The notes: generated by a model not told the origin, from the letters alone. A stretch of DNA of 23,364 bases from Conoideocrella luteorostrata (GCA_032433595.1 JASWJB010000482.1:1-23364), one strand, 5' to 3'. Positions 1-10,722 are shown, counted from the stretch's first letter. Made by a program: numbers and translations.

Positions 1-3
1 GGG

Positions 4-135
4 GTGATAACGGAGAAGATGAAAACGAAATCCTGCCTCTTTCGTGATACCTGCTTCTTTTCGCGACAAACCCTCCCTCCCCCCAGTCCCCAGTGACCAC
101 CAGCTGAACTTGACTAACTCACATCTTCTTCACAG
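4..135 (+). other. Probable intron of the MARVEL gene at the left edge
   Basis: The stretch before the first visible exon has a possible donor (GTGATA at 4), a TGACTAACT branch-like site at 112-120 and a CTTCTTCACAG acceptor ending at 135. The donor is the uncertain part because the preceding exon is outside the window. Confidence 0.55.
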
Positions 136-1059
136 GCGCTCATCACAATCATCATCTCTATATGGCTCATCTGCGCGCACACCTGCGCCCCCCGCGCCTA
201 CAACTACTGGGCCAACCTCTTCTTCGATCTGTATCTCTACATCTTCTGGCTCACCACATTTTCTCTCGCTGCCGTCTGGGCCGGCCTCATCTTTGCGGCG
301 GGTCATATCGGCGGGTCCAGTTCCTCAGGCAGCTACAAGTATGCCTTTTGTGAGGACTACTTTGACCACTACACCGACGTGAGCTACTACAACAAGTACT
401 GCCTTGGTAGCTCTGGCAGCAGCAGCAGCAGCAGCAGAAGCAACATTCGCTACTTGCACAACGTCAACGCCAAGGTCTTCGGGGGAGTCGTTGCGGCGAT
501 TGCGGGCCTCGGCGCCATTGAGTTGTCAGTTCCATCTTCCCCCCCCCCCCCTGTCTCCTGAACCAGAATCATATTCGGGACATTTTCCCCCCAGCTAACT
601 TGCTGCTCGTTAAACAGCCTCCTCTTCTTCATCTCCTGGGTCACAGACGCAGTTGTCATCTACCGACATCGCCGTGATGGCGGCCACAACCGACCCGGTA
701 GACGAGCCGCTGCTGCGGGATCTGTCGCCGCCCCGTACCAAGTCCCGGTCCAGATGCAACCGCAGGTCAAGACCGATACCGGATACCACGCCGTCCCTCA
801 GCAAGGCATCCCCTTTGCCCAGCAGGATACCGCCTACAACCCCCATCAGATGTACAGCGCTCCCCAGGGATATGCTCCCCAGGGATATCCCCAGCAACAG
901 CAATCGCTCTACCCACAAGCTCAGCAGCAGCCCATCGCCCCTCAGCACACCGGCAACTCGTATGTCCAGACGCATACCCCTCCCGCTGGAGGCTATCCCG
1001 CTCCTCAGTACCCTCCTCAGCCTGCAGCAATGCCTTACCAGCAGCAGCATAACTACTAA
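136..1059 (+). CDS. MARVEL-domain membrane protein, 5' end outside the window
   Basis: This is a partial gene. Two exons are visible, 136-524 and 618-1059, joined across a 93-base intron (donor GTCAGT at 525, branch-like GCTAAC near 595, acceptor AACAG at 617); together they encode 276 residues. An upstream intron ends at 135 (CTAAC branch at 115-119, acceptor CACAG), so the first exon, with the first predicted helix, lies off the left edge. The visible protein shows a helix starting ALITIIISIWLICAH, a second (LYLYIFWLTTFSLAAVWAG), a Cys-containing loop with FCEDYFDHY and a Ser run, and a last helix pair region (VFGGVVAAIAGLGAIEFLLFF). This is the layout of fungal MARVEL (membrane-associating) proteins, which have four helices. 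The C-terminal ~110 residues are Gln/Pro/Tyr/Gly-rich with PQGY-type repeats and probably form a flexible cytosolic tail. MARVEL proteins act in membrane apposition and vesicle or eisosome-type membranes; the specific role here is unknown. Confidence 0.85.
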
Positions 1060-1622
1060 TTGCTCCTTTTGGAGCTGTAGAGATATGAGTCGGCATGTGT
1101 AAGTAAGAGTCGGTGGGGGTCAACTATATTGGGACTGTACGGGATCAACAAGTAATCAATCATACGTGGGTTGTATTAGTAATACTTTTATTTGGGGCGG
1201 GCTTGGAGAGGCCAGGCCTCTTTCATCGACAATAATTTGGAACGTGGGAAACAGATTGTCATTACCACAATAGGGTCATAGAACAAATCTACACAGAGTT
1301 TCAGGCATCTTGTGCCATCTTGTTTCACAATACTGAGTGGGTTACATACAAAGTACTATTCAAATTTACAGCATAAGAGGTGGATGTATTGTATCCTGAA
1401 AGACCAAAGAATGTATTTAGGTTACACAAAACATACATGTTTTAAAAAAAAGAATTGTTGTCCCTTATGGGACTTATCTGATAATGAAAAAGCATATTAA
1501 ATACCGGCTGTACCCTGCTGGTGAATATTGACCAGCAATACCAGGTCACAGCACGGAAGTAATCCGCGTGGCGGCGTGTGGATACAAACATGTATATACA
1601 TGTACGTCAACACAGATTCTGC
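1060..1622. other. Convergent intergenic region, no gene seen
   Basis: This 563-base AT-rich stretch lies between two convergent 3' ends (MARVEL gene on +, M28 peptidase on -) and should hold both 3' UTRs. The only structure I see is a perfect 6-base inverted repeat, GCTGGT at 1517-1522 and ACCAGC at 1531-1536, with an 8-base loop. No convincing ORF or RNA gene was found. Confidence 0.6.
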
Positions 1623-4186
1623 TCAAATACTCTTGGAGGCTTTGACAACACAGCCATCGATGATACCCGCCCACTTCAGACCGTTGGAGTAGTCCTTGGC
1701 GTCGATGCTTTCCATCAGGCCTGGAAAAACATCTGCGTTGACATGTTAGCAAGTAGATTGGACGTGTGCAATGTCGATGGTCATGATTTACCTCCAGCAT
1801 AGCCAGTCCATAGCCCTGGCGCAAAGACAACGTGCTTAAACCAGCTCCGGTTGTCGAGACCGCCCTCGAATAAGAAGTGGCGCTCAAAAAACTTGTACTG
1901 AATGTTGATTTTGACAATAGTAGCCCACAGCTTGATCTTACCCACAATATTCCACCAAGGGAGGCCTTCCTCAAGCTTGCGGTTCGCCCATGCCCGTCGT
2001 TCATCTAAGTGAACGGACTTGGCGCGGAGTTCACTCAAGGATCGGCGGACCTTCTTGAGGCTTTCCTCAAAGGCATCGGCGCTGCCCCTGGCATCTTCGG
2101 CTAGCATGGAGCTTCGCTTGGCAAAAATAGCTTCCTCTGTAACTGGCTCTTCGTCGACTTTCAGCTTCGCTTCCACTTGGTCGAGGTAACTGCCGAGCGC
2201 GTCTGTGTACTCTGTTGCGCCAAATGGGACCACAATCGCGTTAGCGAGCTCTGCAACAATCATACCAAGGACCCGCGCCATGGCCAAATGATACTTGAAG
2301 CCGGGGTCTCCATAGTTGTCCATCCAGTGAAAGCTGTCGTAGTTGCTGTGATAATGATAGACCGGGCCGTTGGGGGGTGGCTTGAATCCCATGTCAATGG
2401 AAGGAATACCGGCGTAATCCTGGAATGCCGTGAAATCGCTACCGCTTCCCATGGTTCTGATCTTACCGTCCCAAATATCTCCCACGCTTTGACCCGTAAC
2501 CGTTTGATTGGGAGAAGGGACCATATGAGTCGCATCTCGTATGACTTGGTTCAAAAGAGGAGCTGCCGCAACCTGGAAATTGGATCCAGCGGCACCTACA
2601 TCAACGTTGATGTAGGCCACGCTGGCGGCGGAGAGCCACGGCAGATATTCTTCTACCCATTCCGTGCTTCCAATGAGGCCGTACTCCTCACCATCCCAGC
2701 TACCGAACACGATGGTACGGAGAGGCTTCCACCCCGACTCTACAGCCTTGCCTACGCTGCGAATCACTTCGTTCATGATAGCAGAGCCACTGTTCGGGTC
2801 AGCGGCACCGCCGGCGATCCATGCATCCCGATGATTGCCCACCACAATGACCTCGTTGGGAATTGTGCCGTTAACAATACCAATGACATCCCATTGGGGA
2901 GTGGTGACGTACTCTTGCTGATTATAGAGGTTGAGCACCACATTCTCGGGCGAAGGGCCAATGTTGTAGTGTACGCCCTTGTAGCCGAGCCCGAGGTTTT
3001 TCTTCCAGAAACTATTGAACTCAGATGCTTTAGGTCCATGCCCATTCAAAGCCTTGAGGATGGGGATGGCATCGGCGTAGGAAATGGGAATGGAGGGGAT
3101 GGACGGTATCGATTCGTTAGGGGGCGCACGTGGAACGCCAGGCTTGGAAGGATAACCGGGAGTTGTGCTATCAAATCGTCAGCGATCGTCAATCGTCGAC
3201 ATGTTATCGTGCGACGTTTGAGTGTAAACCTACGGGTCGCCAGGACGAGTGCTCAAGAACTGAACACTTCCTCGTTGAACACTGCTCTCGTGTCGGGCGG
3301 GACCTTCAGGGTATTGCTTGTATCCATGGGCCTCGGTCTTGTCACCATCATCACCAGGGTCGCTGTATATCAAGGCACCGATCATGCCCAGCTCCTGTGC
3401 GCGCTTGATTTTTAGGCCACGGAAATTGCCGCCATATTTAGCAACAGCAATCTTGCCTTTGAGATCAATGCCGGCATCAACTAGATCTTGGTAATCTTGG
3501 TATGTTCCGTAGTTGACATAGACAAACTGTCCGGTGACATTGCCGCTGGCCGAGTATCCATGGAAGGTTGGAACTCTGTCCTTGAGAGAGGTGGTAGGGT
3601 CTTCATCCAGGACAGCCTCCGTCAGGGAGGCATTAAACTCTGAGCTCCAAGAGTCGGACTTGTCTGACTTTCTCAGTAGAGAGAGACTGTGGTCAACGGG
3701 GTAGTTGATGTAGACGTCGTATTCGGCGATGCTTGCGTCCACCCCCCAGCTCTGCCACTTCTCTCTCGTCCATTCAGCCTGATGAACGAACGGGTTAGTC
3801 GACAAGGTAGAGTCAACACGACATGTCTTCATCCTCCAAAGTCTTACCTGCGAAAAGTTCTTGCCAGCAAGGTGGGGTCCAGAGGCATAGTACCGGTTCC
3901 ATTCCCTAGCATGGTCGGCCGTTGGGGTCTCGAGAAGGATGTTCTTCAACTGCTCATGGGACAAGTGCTTGCCCTCTTGAAGAGACAGCGAGTAGTGACT
4001 GTGATGGCCGTGATGGTGGTGATAGGGCCAAATCAGAAATACGTGTGTCAGGAAAGTTGCAAATCCAAATAACAGGATGCAAGTACACGCCAATGTGCAA
4101 AACCGCCGGCAAGTGTGGTGACGATATCTCCTCCGCGGTGGTGCAACGCGGACCGTCTGGATCAACGGGGTCGACTCGTTGGCCAT
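1623..4186 (-). CDS. M28 metallopeptidase, glutamate carboxypeptidase II / Vps70-like
   Basis: The four exons are 4186-3848, 3778-3234, 3167-1792 and 1732-1623, encoding 789 residues, with introns of 69, 66 and 59 bases that all fit GT...YAG and keep the frame. The protein is a type II membrane protein: a basic cytosolic tail with an STPLIQ di-leucine-like signal, then one helix at about residues 29-53, a His-rich juxtamembrane stretch, a PA domain (around KIAVAKYGGNFRGLKIKRAQ), the M28 peptidase domain and a C-terminal dimerisation helical domain. The zinc and catalytic residues of the glutamate carboxypeptidase II family are all present by motif: H407 in GNHRDAW, D418 in GAADPNSG, the E455-E456 pair in SWDGEEYG, D484 in AYINVD and H568 in YHSNYDSF. 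It should therefore be an active aminopeptidase or carboxypeptidase with a lumenal or vacuolar catalytic domain. Yeast Vps70 and transferrin-receptor-like proteins are relatives. The start ATG has A at -3. It shares a 2-kb promoter region with the divergent MFS gene. Confidence 0.93.
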
Positions 4187-4914
4187 CTTTTCAGGCTCAG
4201 CAGCAAATCTGTAGATGTCGAAGACTCAACTCAAATTCCCAGATGCTTCATTCGAGGTTCGGCTGCGTGGCGTACGGCCTGGTGGCGTGATTAGCCTTCT
4301 GCGAGGTAACCACCAAGGTGCGTTTGATGACGGTTGGCTGCTGACGCAGGTGGTGGCCGTGGTCGAGGCGGGGAAGCTAATTAGAATGTGTGGCCGTAGT
4401 ACGAAGTATTTGAATTTACAGTCTGGTCATAGCCAACAGGCTTAGTTGGATTAAATGATGTGCTCCACACACTCGATTGGAGCGAGAATTCCGGGCAAGT
4501 TCGACTCCAATATCGATAATGTTAACAGGACAAGCTGTTGCGGAGATGAGATGGAAGCTCTCTCATAGCTACTGAGGCCAATGGCTCCATGACGACTTTA
4601 GAACCAGCTTTTAGTTATGCGACAGCCGGTGGGGCGGGGAGCAGCGGTGAGGGGCAGTATACTGGGGCCTATGCCTGCCTCAATGCCGTGAGCGTAAGCA
4701 GCTTTTGGTCGTTTGACCTCTAGTTATGGAGTGCGGGCGGACTTTGAGTGGGGGTGTATTTGGGGTTTGCCTCCCTGCCTGCCTTACATTGGACCCAGCC
4801 ATTGGCCCCATGCACGGTGGATGCGGAGTGCTGGTCGAACCACAGCAGTCGAATTGAAGCCCCGACAGCGGCCCGCCCCAGGCTCCGCATACATTCTGGC
4901 CTTGGGAGTACTCT

Positions 4915-5203
4915 GTACTCCGTACTTGAACCTACATTTATTTACATTTACATTTTCTTTTACTCCGTACATAGACAGCAATTATTGACTGGCTGAATGC
5001 ATGTAACCCAGCGCTGCCGTCCTTCTGGAATTTCGCTGTAGGAATCGCCCAACCAAGTATCCGTTGTCAATGGAGTCTTTCACACCCTGGGCACAAGCTG
5101 GACAGCGTGCAGCACAGCTGAGAACTTGGTCCCGTAATGTATTGGTAGCACCGCGGTGGTCACGATGCCACAACTGTCTAATTAGTACGGAGTACGGAGT
5201 ACT
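4915..5203. promoter_or_regulatory. Cluster of ACGGAGTAC / GTACTCCGT motifs
   Basis: Copies lie at 4915-4925 (GTACTCCGTAC), 4961-4970 (TACTCCGTAC) and 5185-5203, where GTACGGAGTACGGAGTACT contains two overlapping copies. They fall in the shared upstream region of the M28 and MFS genes. Whether they are regulator sites or a dispersed sequence family is open. Confidence 0.5.
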
Positions 5204-6055
5204 CTGCAGCGGATGGGTTGCCCGCCTTTACCCCCCCAAGTGCTCGTAGTCCGCATCTGCATGCATGCGTGCATGGTGAATCTACAGATCGACTTTGTCA
5301 CCATTCAGGGGAAGTTATTGCGTAAATGAAGGAATCCTCTCCGGCAAGACAAGACACAGCTTTGTCTCCCGCACCCGCACCCACTCCCCAAACCAAAACC
5401 AATACAATACAACATCACCGAAGAAAGACTTGTGTGTCGTCGGCCAGAGTGCATGGCGATGCCGCCGAGGCCGCCGCCGCCGCCGAATTCCGAGGCATGC
5501 GCACTTGCAGAAAGAATGGGGCCAGGTCGAAGCTTCAATGACGATTGATTGGTGATTGGTGATTAGTGCAAGCGGCTGCCGGCCGCCTTTTCAACGGTTG
5601 CTGATCGGAGGTGACGAGCAACCGGAACCCCATGTTGTAGAAGGCGCCTTTCCAGTTCAATCACCCCAAGAATTAGTTACTGGCTCTTAGTTGGTTTAGC
5701 TAGGAAAGTTGGTGCTTTTCTGAAAGTAGCTTGAATAGTGCCACATACATATGTACGGACACACTCATTTATGACCCAGACGCTCCGTGGGGACTCGGCC
5801 CCGTTTTGGCGCCGCCCATGGCTGGATTTTGAATGACATGGATGGCGTCCAACTTATTTTCTTCTTCGCCCCTCGCGACCATCTTTGACCTCATTTACCA
5901 ATCTTGTCTGTTGCAGACCCAGGTGTTGGCTTTGGCTCTCCTTTCTTCAAAGGACATTACGGGGTACGGAGTACTGAACTTAAAGTTTGCTTCATGCCGG
6001 TCCACGTACAGTACAGACCACTTTAAGTGTTGAGTGAACGCGGACAGGAACCCAG

Positions 6056-6105
6056 TTTGTCTGTCTGTGTCTGTCTGTGTCCGTCTCTGTCCGTCTGTGT
6101 CTGTC
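6056..6105. repeat. TCTG-type tetranucleotide repeat upstream of the MFS start
   Basis: An imperfect (TCTG/TCCG/TGTC) run of about 50 bases ends roughly 110 bases before the MFS start codon, so it is likely in the 5' UTR or core promoter. Confidence 0.8.
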
Positions 6106-6214
6106 AACTTCTGCAGACTCGACCAGCTTGCCATTCATCAACATCACTTACACGGGCGTTATTCGTACTCGTTCGTGACCACACCACCAGCCCTGCAGCA
6201 CCGACGCGAGCAAC

Positions 6215-8477
6215 ATGAGTGATGATGACTCGCAAGCGCACTCTCGGCCCAAGCTGCCCGTGCAGCAGCTGACAATTCTAGGTAAGAATTTGAAAGTCAC
6301 GCAATTCTCATGCTGCACGCCTTTCGCAGCCCTTTTTTTTTTTTTTTTTGTTCTCTTTTTTTCTTTGCGCTCTTTCAACCTGTCCGCTGGCTGGCTGGCA
6401 AGCTGACAAAACCCCATCCTTTCTCCAGCCGTCGCCAGATTCGCCGAACCCATCGCCACGACATCCATCTACCCGTACCTCCCGCAGATGGTTCGCGATC
6501 TTGGTGTCGAAGAGAACGAGGTCGCAAAGTGGGCTGGTCTGACATCGGCCATCTTCTCCATCTTCCAGAGCTTTGCTGCCGTGCCCTGGGGCAAAATAGC
6601 AGACAGATGGGGGCGAAAGCCGAGCCTCATCATCGGGCTGCTCTGCACCATGATCTGCTTCATAGTATGGGGCATGTCGACCAGCCTGCCCATGGCCATT
6701 ACTGTGCGGGCTATTCAAGGCGCCAGCAACGGAAACGGTATGTTATTCCCTGACTCTGATAAGCCTCGTGTGCTTCGTGCTTCGTGCTTCGTGCCTCGAA
6801 CCTCGAACCTCGAACCTCGCGCCATTGGGAATGCGAGTTCGTCTGGCTAATCTCACTCCGTAGTTGGCATCATTCGGACCATGGTGGCCGAGCTTGTGCC
6901 GGAGAAGGAGCTCCAGCCAAAGGCCTTTTCTATCATGCCGCTGGTCTGGAGTTTGGGCAGCGTCGCAGGTCCGGCCTTTGGAGGCGTCTTCGCCGACCCG
7001 GCGCGGCAGTTTCCCGCCTGGTTCGAGGGTGTGTGGTTCTTTGAGAAGTTCCCCTACGCCCTCCCCAACTTCATCGCCACATTCTTCTTCCTCATCTCTC
7101 TAGCTAGTGCAACTCTCTTTCTGAAGGTTTGTCCAGGAACAGTTTTATTTTATTTTTATTTTTATTTTTATTTTATTTTTCAGCTTTTGTCTCCTTGTGT
7201 TGTGGCTATGGCACTCAGCTGCCTCCGCTTTGCAAGATGAAACTAACAAACAAACTTTTCATCAACAGGAAACCCTAGCCTCAAAAAGAGATCAAGGGGA
7301 CTGGGGCCTCGCCGTCGGCAAGCGTCTCAGCCGGGCCCTCTTCACACGCCACCATTATCACGACAAGAGACGAAGATCCTTTGTGGACGGCGAGGCCACT
7401 GCTCCTCTGCTGCCCAACAAGCTACGTCATAAACAGAAATCGGGCCATTCGCCGGCCCCGAGACTTCTCGAGATTTTCACCACCCAGACAAACCTCATCA
7501 TGCTGGCATACTTCTTTCTGGCCTTTCACTCGGTGGCGTACGACCAGAACGTCAACGTCTTCCTCAACTACCGCGTCATGGAGCACACACCGGAAAACAC
7601 CAAGCTCCCCTTCTACTTCAACGGTGGATTTGGCCTCAAGTCAGGAACCATCGGCACCATCTTCATGCTCTATGGAATCACGTGTGGTCTCGTGCAGTTC
7701 ATCCTCTTCTCACCCATGGTCACTCGATGGGGCGTGTTGAACTGCTACAAGGCATGCTGTAGGCAACCCCCAAACCCAAACCCCTCGACAGAGCGGAGCG
7801 TAGCGTTACTCTCCATGTACATGACAGAATATCATGACTTATGAACTCGCCGTGCTAACCAGACAACTTATGTATAACAAAAAATAGGCTTCATCATGCC
7901 GCTGGTCTACCTCCTCACGCCGTATACCTCGCTGTTCCACACGCCCGCAACGCGCATGGCCGCGCTTGGATTCGTGCTCGCCCTCAAGGCATTTTCCATC
8001 ATTGTCGCCTTCCCCGCCGTCACCATCCTCCTGACCAACTCTTGCACGTCGCTGCGCATCCTGGGCACCCTGAACGGATTTGTCACCATGTTCAGCGGCT
8101 TCGGCCGCGCCATTGGACCCGCCACCACCGGCTACGCCTTCTCCTGGGGCGCCAAACACGGCTATATCGTCACGGCGTATTTCTTCCTGGCCTTCGTGGC
8201 TGTCCTGGGCGCCATCCCTGTCTTTTGGGTCGTGGAGGGCGATGGACCAGCCGCATCGGTGGATACTAGCGATGCCGAGGACGAAACTCTTGTGGGGAGC
8301 AGCCTGCTCATCAGGGAGAATGCGATTGACGACTCAGATGACAATGATGATAATGACGACAACGACGAGTCTGGTGAGTCACAGCCACTGCTGGGGCATG
8401 GGCACTCAGTTTCCAAGAGTGACGTCATATACAATGGTACCACGGGCTCAGGTCGGGTTGGCTACACAACTAACTAA
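6215..8477 (+). CDS. Major facilitator superfamily transporter (YCR023C / ZIF1-like group)
   Basis: The five exons are 6215-6281, 6429-6737, 6864-7126, 7269-7758 and 7888-8477, encoding 572 residues; every junction keeps the frame. Introns are 147, 126, 142 and 129 bases, longer than in the other genes here because they contain repeats. The protein begins MSDDDSQAHSRPKLPVQQLT and has the MFS signature loop GKIADRWGRKP at residues 77-87 between helices 2 and 3, and further hydrophobic segments consistent with twelve helices. The N-terminal half resembles fungal and plant ZIF1/YCR023C-type carriers of the drug:H+ antiporter-like branch, some of which sit in vacuolar membranes. The central loop holds a basic stretch and an APLL signal; the ~100-residue tail holds an Asp/Asn run and a SQPLL dileucine, both compatible with vacuolar sorting. 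The substrate cannot be read from sequence. The start ATG has A at -3 and is preceded by a TCTG repeat. Confidence 0.9.
6329..6350 (+). repeat. Poly-T tract inside MFS intron 1
   Basis: A run of about 18 T lies in the first intron (6282-6428), followed by more pyrimidine-rich sequence. Confidence 0.8.
6771..6819 (+). repeat. Seven tandem heptamers inside MFS intron 2
   Basis: Seven consecutive 7-base units fill this part of the intron: three TGCTTCG, one TGCCTCG, then three AACCTCG. The units share the core CYTCG and split into two subtypes. Confidence 0.9.
7143..7183 (+). repeat. TTTTA-type pentamer run inside MFS intron 3
   Basis: A (TTTTA)-like repeat leads directly into TTTTCAG at 7183, which looks like an acceptor in its own right. 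Using it would run into a stop codon about 18 codons later, so the coding acceptor is taken as the one at 7268 (CATCAACAG). Confidence 0.75.
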
Positions 8478-9258
8478 TATATCTTGCGTGGTAAGGGGGC
8501 GTGAAGGGTTGAGCAGGCCTTTTTTTGGGTTTTTTTTTTTGTCCCTTGACGTTTTTCGCTTGGAGCTTGTGTGTATATGGCTCACGTTGAATACTATGCT
8601 TCATGAAACATGAAAGGTGAGTGACATTGGGTCGGGGGGCTGATGGTTAAGTGTTTGCGCATATATTTCTTATACATACACGGATACCGGAATCTGTCTT
8701 TTTTTTTTTTTTTGACCTATCGACAGGTCAAGCATTGCATTTGCGGCGTTGGGACGTTGGGGCATTGAGGAGCTGCTCCATTTGGTGGTACATTTAATCA
8801 TATAGACAGTGGCATGACACGTCAAATGTTACAATAATGATAATAGTAGTAAATTGTCAAGGTGTGTATCTGTGTGTAACAACGTAACTGACGGTCTCTC
8901 GTTCTCCAAAGAAAACTGCACCATGAGAAGCAAGGCCAAAAAGAGGCTATGGCGTGCTACTACAAATGCTATTACAATGTGTCTTAGAAAAGCCATCCAA
9001 CAAAGCAAAATGCAAAATGCAAGTGTACCATCAAATGTATAATGCAAGGTGCATGACATAAACATCTCAAAACTCCTTTGCCGTGTAGCTTACCCACTAT
9101 TTGCCCATTGAGAAAAACGCCAGATACGTTGCTTAGGCATACAAGTCATTGCAAAACACGTAAACTCTTCCGCTCACAGCAGCTGGGGAGGGTGTGCTGT
9201 GGTGGTTCCTCTAGTGAAAGAAAAGAGAAAGAAAAGGCAAGCAAGGGCAGTCAGTCGA
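8478..9258. other. Convergent intergenic region, 3' UTRs of MFS and SprT-like genes
   Basis: About 780 bases between two convergent genes. It holds poly-T tracts near 8521-8541 and 8698-8713 and otherwise no recognisable gene or RNA. The short ORFs here have no family resemblance. Confidence 0.6.
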
Positions 9259-10722
9259 TCAGGACGCATAGTTCACCTGCGCAACATACTGCAACCTCTC
9301 TCCAAAATCTTCCCGCACATCCCACTGCCAGCCTTCATGGGAGGTATGCCTCTGTGGCAGATGGGAGTGTGGATGTAAATAGTCCATGTGCTCAATGGCG
9401 GTGTGCATCCGTCTCTCGTTCCATGACATTTGCTCCACAGGCAGCGACGCATGTTGCGCAGATTCCAAATCATGCTTGTACTCGTGCTCGTACTCGTGCT
9501 CGTACTCGTGCTCATGTTCTGCTTGCCTCTCACCGTCGCCATAAGAGGCGTGGGCAAGGCCAGGGGCAGGGGCAGGGGCAGGGGCAGAAGCAGTGGTAGA
9601 AAAGTCGTTGCCTCGCCATCTGGCAAGATCGGCTTCCATGTCTCTCAGATGCAAACAATCCTTGCCAGCCCAGTCGTCGATGATGCCGGCGATCTGGTGA
9701 AACCCCTCGGTGTGACCGCCACACTGCTTGGCCTTTAGTCCACACATGACAAACATGAAGCTGTGCATCATTTCATGCAAGAATGTCGAGATGAGCAAAC
9801 GTCTATTATACTTTGTATCCCTTAGAATGGGGGAGGAAAGCACAATGAGGGTCTCCCAGCCACCGTAATCGGCGCATCTGCGGAGGGCAGTCGTCCCAAC
9901 GATGTGGTTCTCATACTGCTCCGAGGCGGAATGGCTCCAGTCCCAAGTGACGCGGCGGGTGAGGCGAGAGGCGAAGAAGAGCTCATTTGCGGCGGAGAAG
10001 ATGCTGCGGAGGGCGTCATTGTCAAGGGGAAAGTCAGCACCTCGGGACTTGGGGATGATGAGGGTGCGAAGGATGCGCTCGGGTTGGGAATCCGGATAGC
10101 GGCGACGGTAGCTGGCGACGTGGTCGCGCACGACACGCGCAGCTTGAAGGTCTTCCAGAAGGGAGGAGTCGCAGGGAGAAGGGGAGTGGTGATGATGGGC
10201 TGAGGCGTCGGATGAGATGGAGAGACCAGATTCGGTGCGCTCGAGGGGCGCAGGAGGGATGTGAAGGGTGGTGGCGGCACGGCAGGGGAGGCTGTTGCTG
10301 GTATCCTGCGGGATGTATGGCTTTGGCGACGGTGAAGGTGATGACCTGGAGGTTTGTCGGTGATGGTCGTGGTCGTGGTCATCACCTTCTCGAATCACTA
10401 GAAACGCGAGGTTGCGGATTGGCACTGACTCGGCGAGGTGCTGAGGGTATTGTTGCTTTGGTTCCTTGCGGTAGTCGCCGTCATACTGATCGTTGCCATT
10501 TCCGTTCCCGGTCCCGTGCCAATGACTTGACGATGGATCATCCTGTAAGCTGCTGAAATATCCGTCGTCGCGATGCGGGTTCACTCCGATGCTGCTACCA
10601 CGTCGGCTCCCATCTGGTCTGTGGTAGGGGTCGATATACGAGCCGTCGTGATGAGAATGAGGAAGCGGAGTGCTGTTACCAGTGCCAGTGCCACTTCCAC
10701 CTCCTACAACCCAAAACGCCAT
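9259..10722 (-). CDS. SprT-like zinc metalloprotease domain protein
   Basis: A single-exon reading frame encodes 487 residues from the first ATG at 10722; the frame is open a little further upstream but without ATG. Residues 1-~185 are low complexity, rich in Gly, Ser, His, Asp and Pro. A SprT-like domain follows at about 190-370: ARVVRDHVASYRRRYPDSQP, then DNDALRSIFSAANELFFASRL, then the zinc-binding FLHEMMHSF (H316, E317, H320) and a downstream GGHTEGFH that can supply the third ligand. SprT-like proteins such as Spartan and Wss1 are DNA- or chromatin-associated proteases; this one lacks a visible second zinc finger after the domain, so it is not a plain Spartan orthologue. The tail has Ala-Pro repeats and a run of His-Glu-Tyr repeats. 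An alternative model has an intron whose acceptor is TTGTAG near residue 6 and a donor GTAAGC near 10755, which would change only the first residues. It sits downstream of the F-box gene on the same strand, 2.65 kb away. Confidence 0.82.
   Translation of the reverse strand: MAFWVVGGGSGTGTGNSTPLPHSHHDGSYIDPYHRPDGSRRGSSIGVNPHRDDGYFSSLQDDPSSSHWHGTGNGNGNDQYDGDYRKEPKQQYPQHLAESVPIRNLAFLVIREGDDHDHDHHRQTSRSSPSPSPKPYIPQDTSNSLPCRAATTLHIPPAPLERTESGLSISSDASAHHHHSPSPCDSSLLEDLQAARVVRDHVASYRRRYPDSQPERILRTLIIPKSRGADFPLDNDALRSIFSAANELFFASRLTRRVTWDWSHSASEQYENHIVGTTALRRCADYGGWETLIVLSSPILRDTKYNRRLLISTFLHEMMHSFMFVMCGLKAKQCGGHTEGFHQIAGIIDDWAGKDCLHLRDMEADLARWRGNDFSTTASAPAPAPAPGLAHASYGDGERQAEHEHEYEHEYEHEYKHDLESAQHASLPVEQMSWNERRMHTAIEHMDYLHPHSHLPQRHTSHEGWQWDVREDFGERLQYVAQVNYAS
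9479..9515. repeat. 12-base coding repeat in the SprT-like C terminus
   Basis: About three copies of TACTCGTGCTCG (plus strand) encode alternating His-Glu and Tyr-Glu residues in the tail of the SprT-like protein. It reads as repeat expansion within a disordered region. Confidence 0.85.
9561..9587. repeat. 6-base GGGGCA coding repeat
   Basis: Four to five GGGGCA units encode the Ala-Pro repeat just before the His-Glu-Tyr repeat of the SprT-like protein. Confidence 0.85.

Larger units (their letters stand above)
4187..6214. promoter_or_regulatory. Divergent promoter region between the M28 and MFS genes
   Basis: About 2 kb with no convincing gene separates two divergent starts. It contains the densest cluster of the ACGGAGTAC / GTACTCCGT motif in the window: 4915-4925, 4961-4970, 5185-5203 (tandem) and 5964-5974. 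A TCTG-type microsatellite lies just before the MFS start. Short ORFs here look like chance. The promoter role is inferred from position only. Confidence 0.55.

Noticed and set aside
1517..1536. Perfect 6-base inverted repeat as a transcription terminator
   Set aside because: Fungal polymerase II genes do not end at simple hairpins, and a stem this short is expected by chance; it is mentioned only as local structure.
2177..3415. A 412-codon open frame on the + strand inside the M28 peptidase gene
   Set aside because: It lies antisense to exons whose catalytic motifs are unmistakable. It shows no domain and is best explained as a shadow of codon bias in the real gene.
4187..6214. A secondary-metabolite or defence gene cluster around the MFS transporter
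   Set aside because: Neighbouring genes are an M28 peptidase and a SprT-like protease; there is no synthase, tailoring enzyme or cluster regulator in the window.
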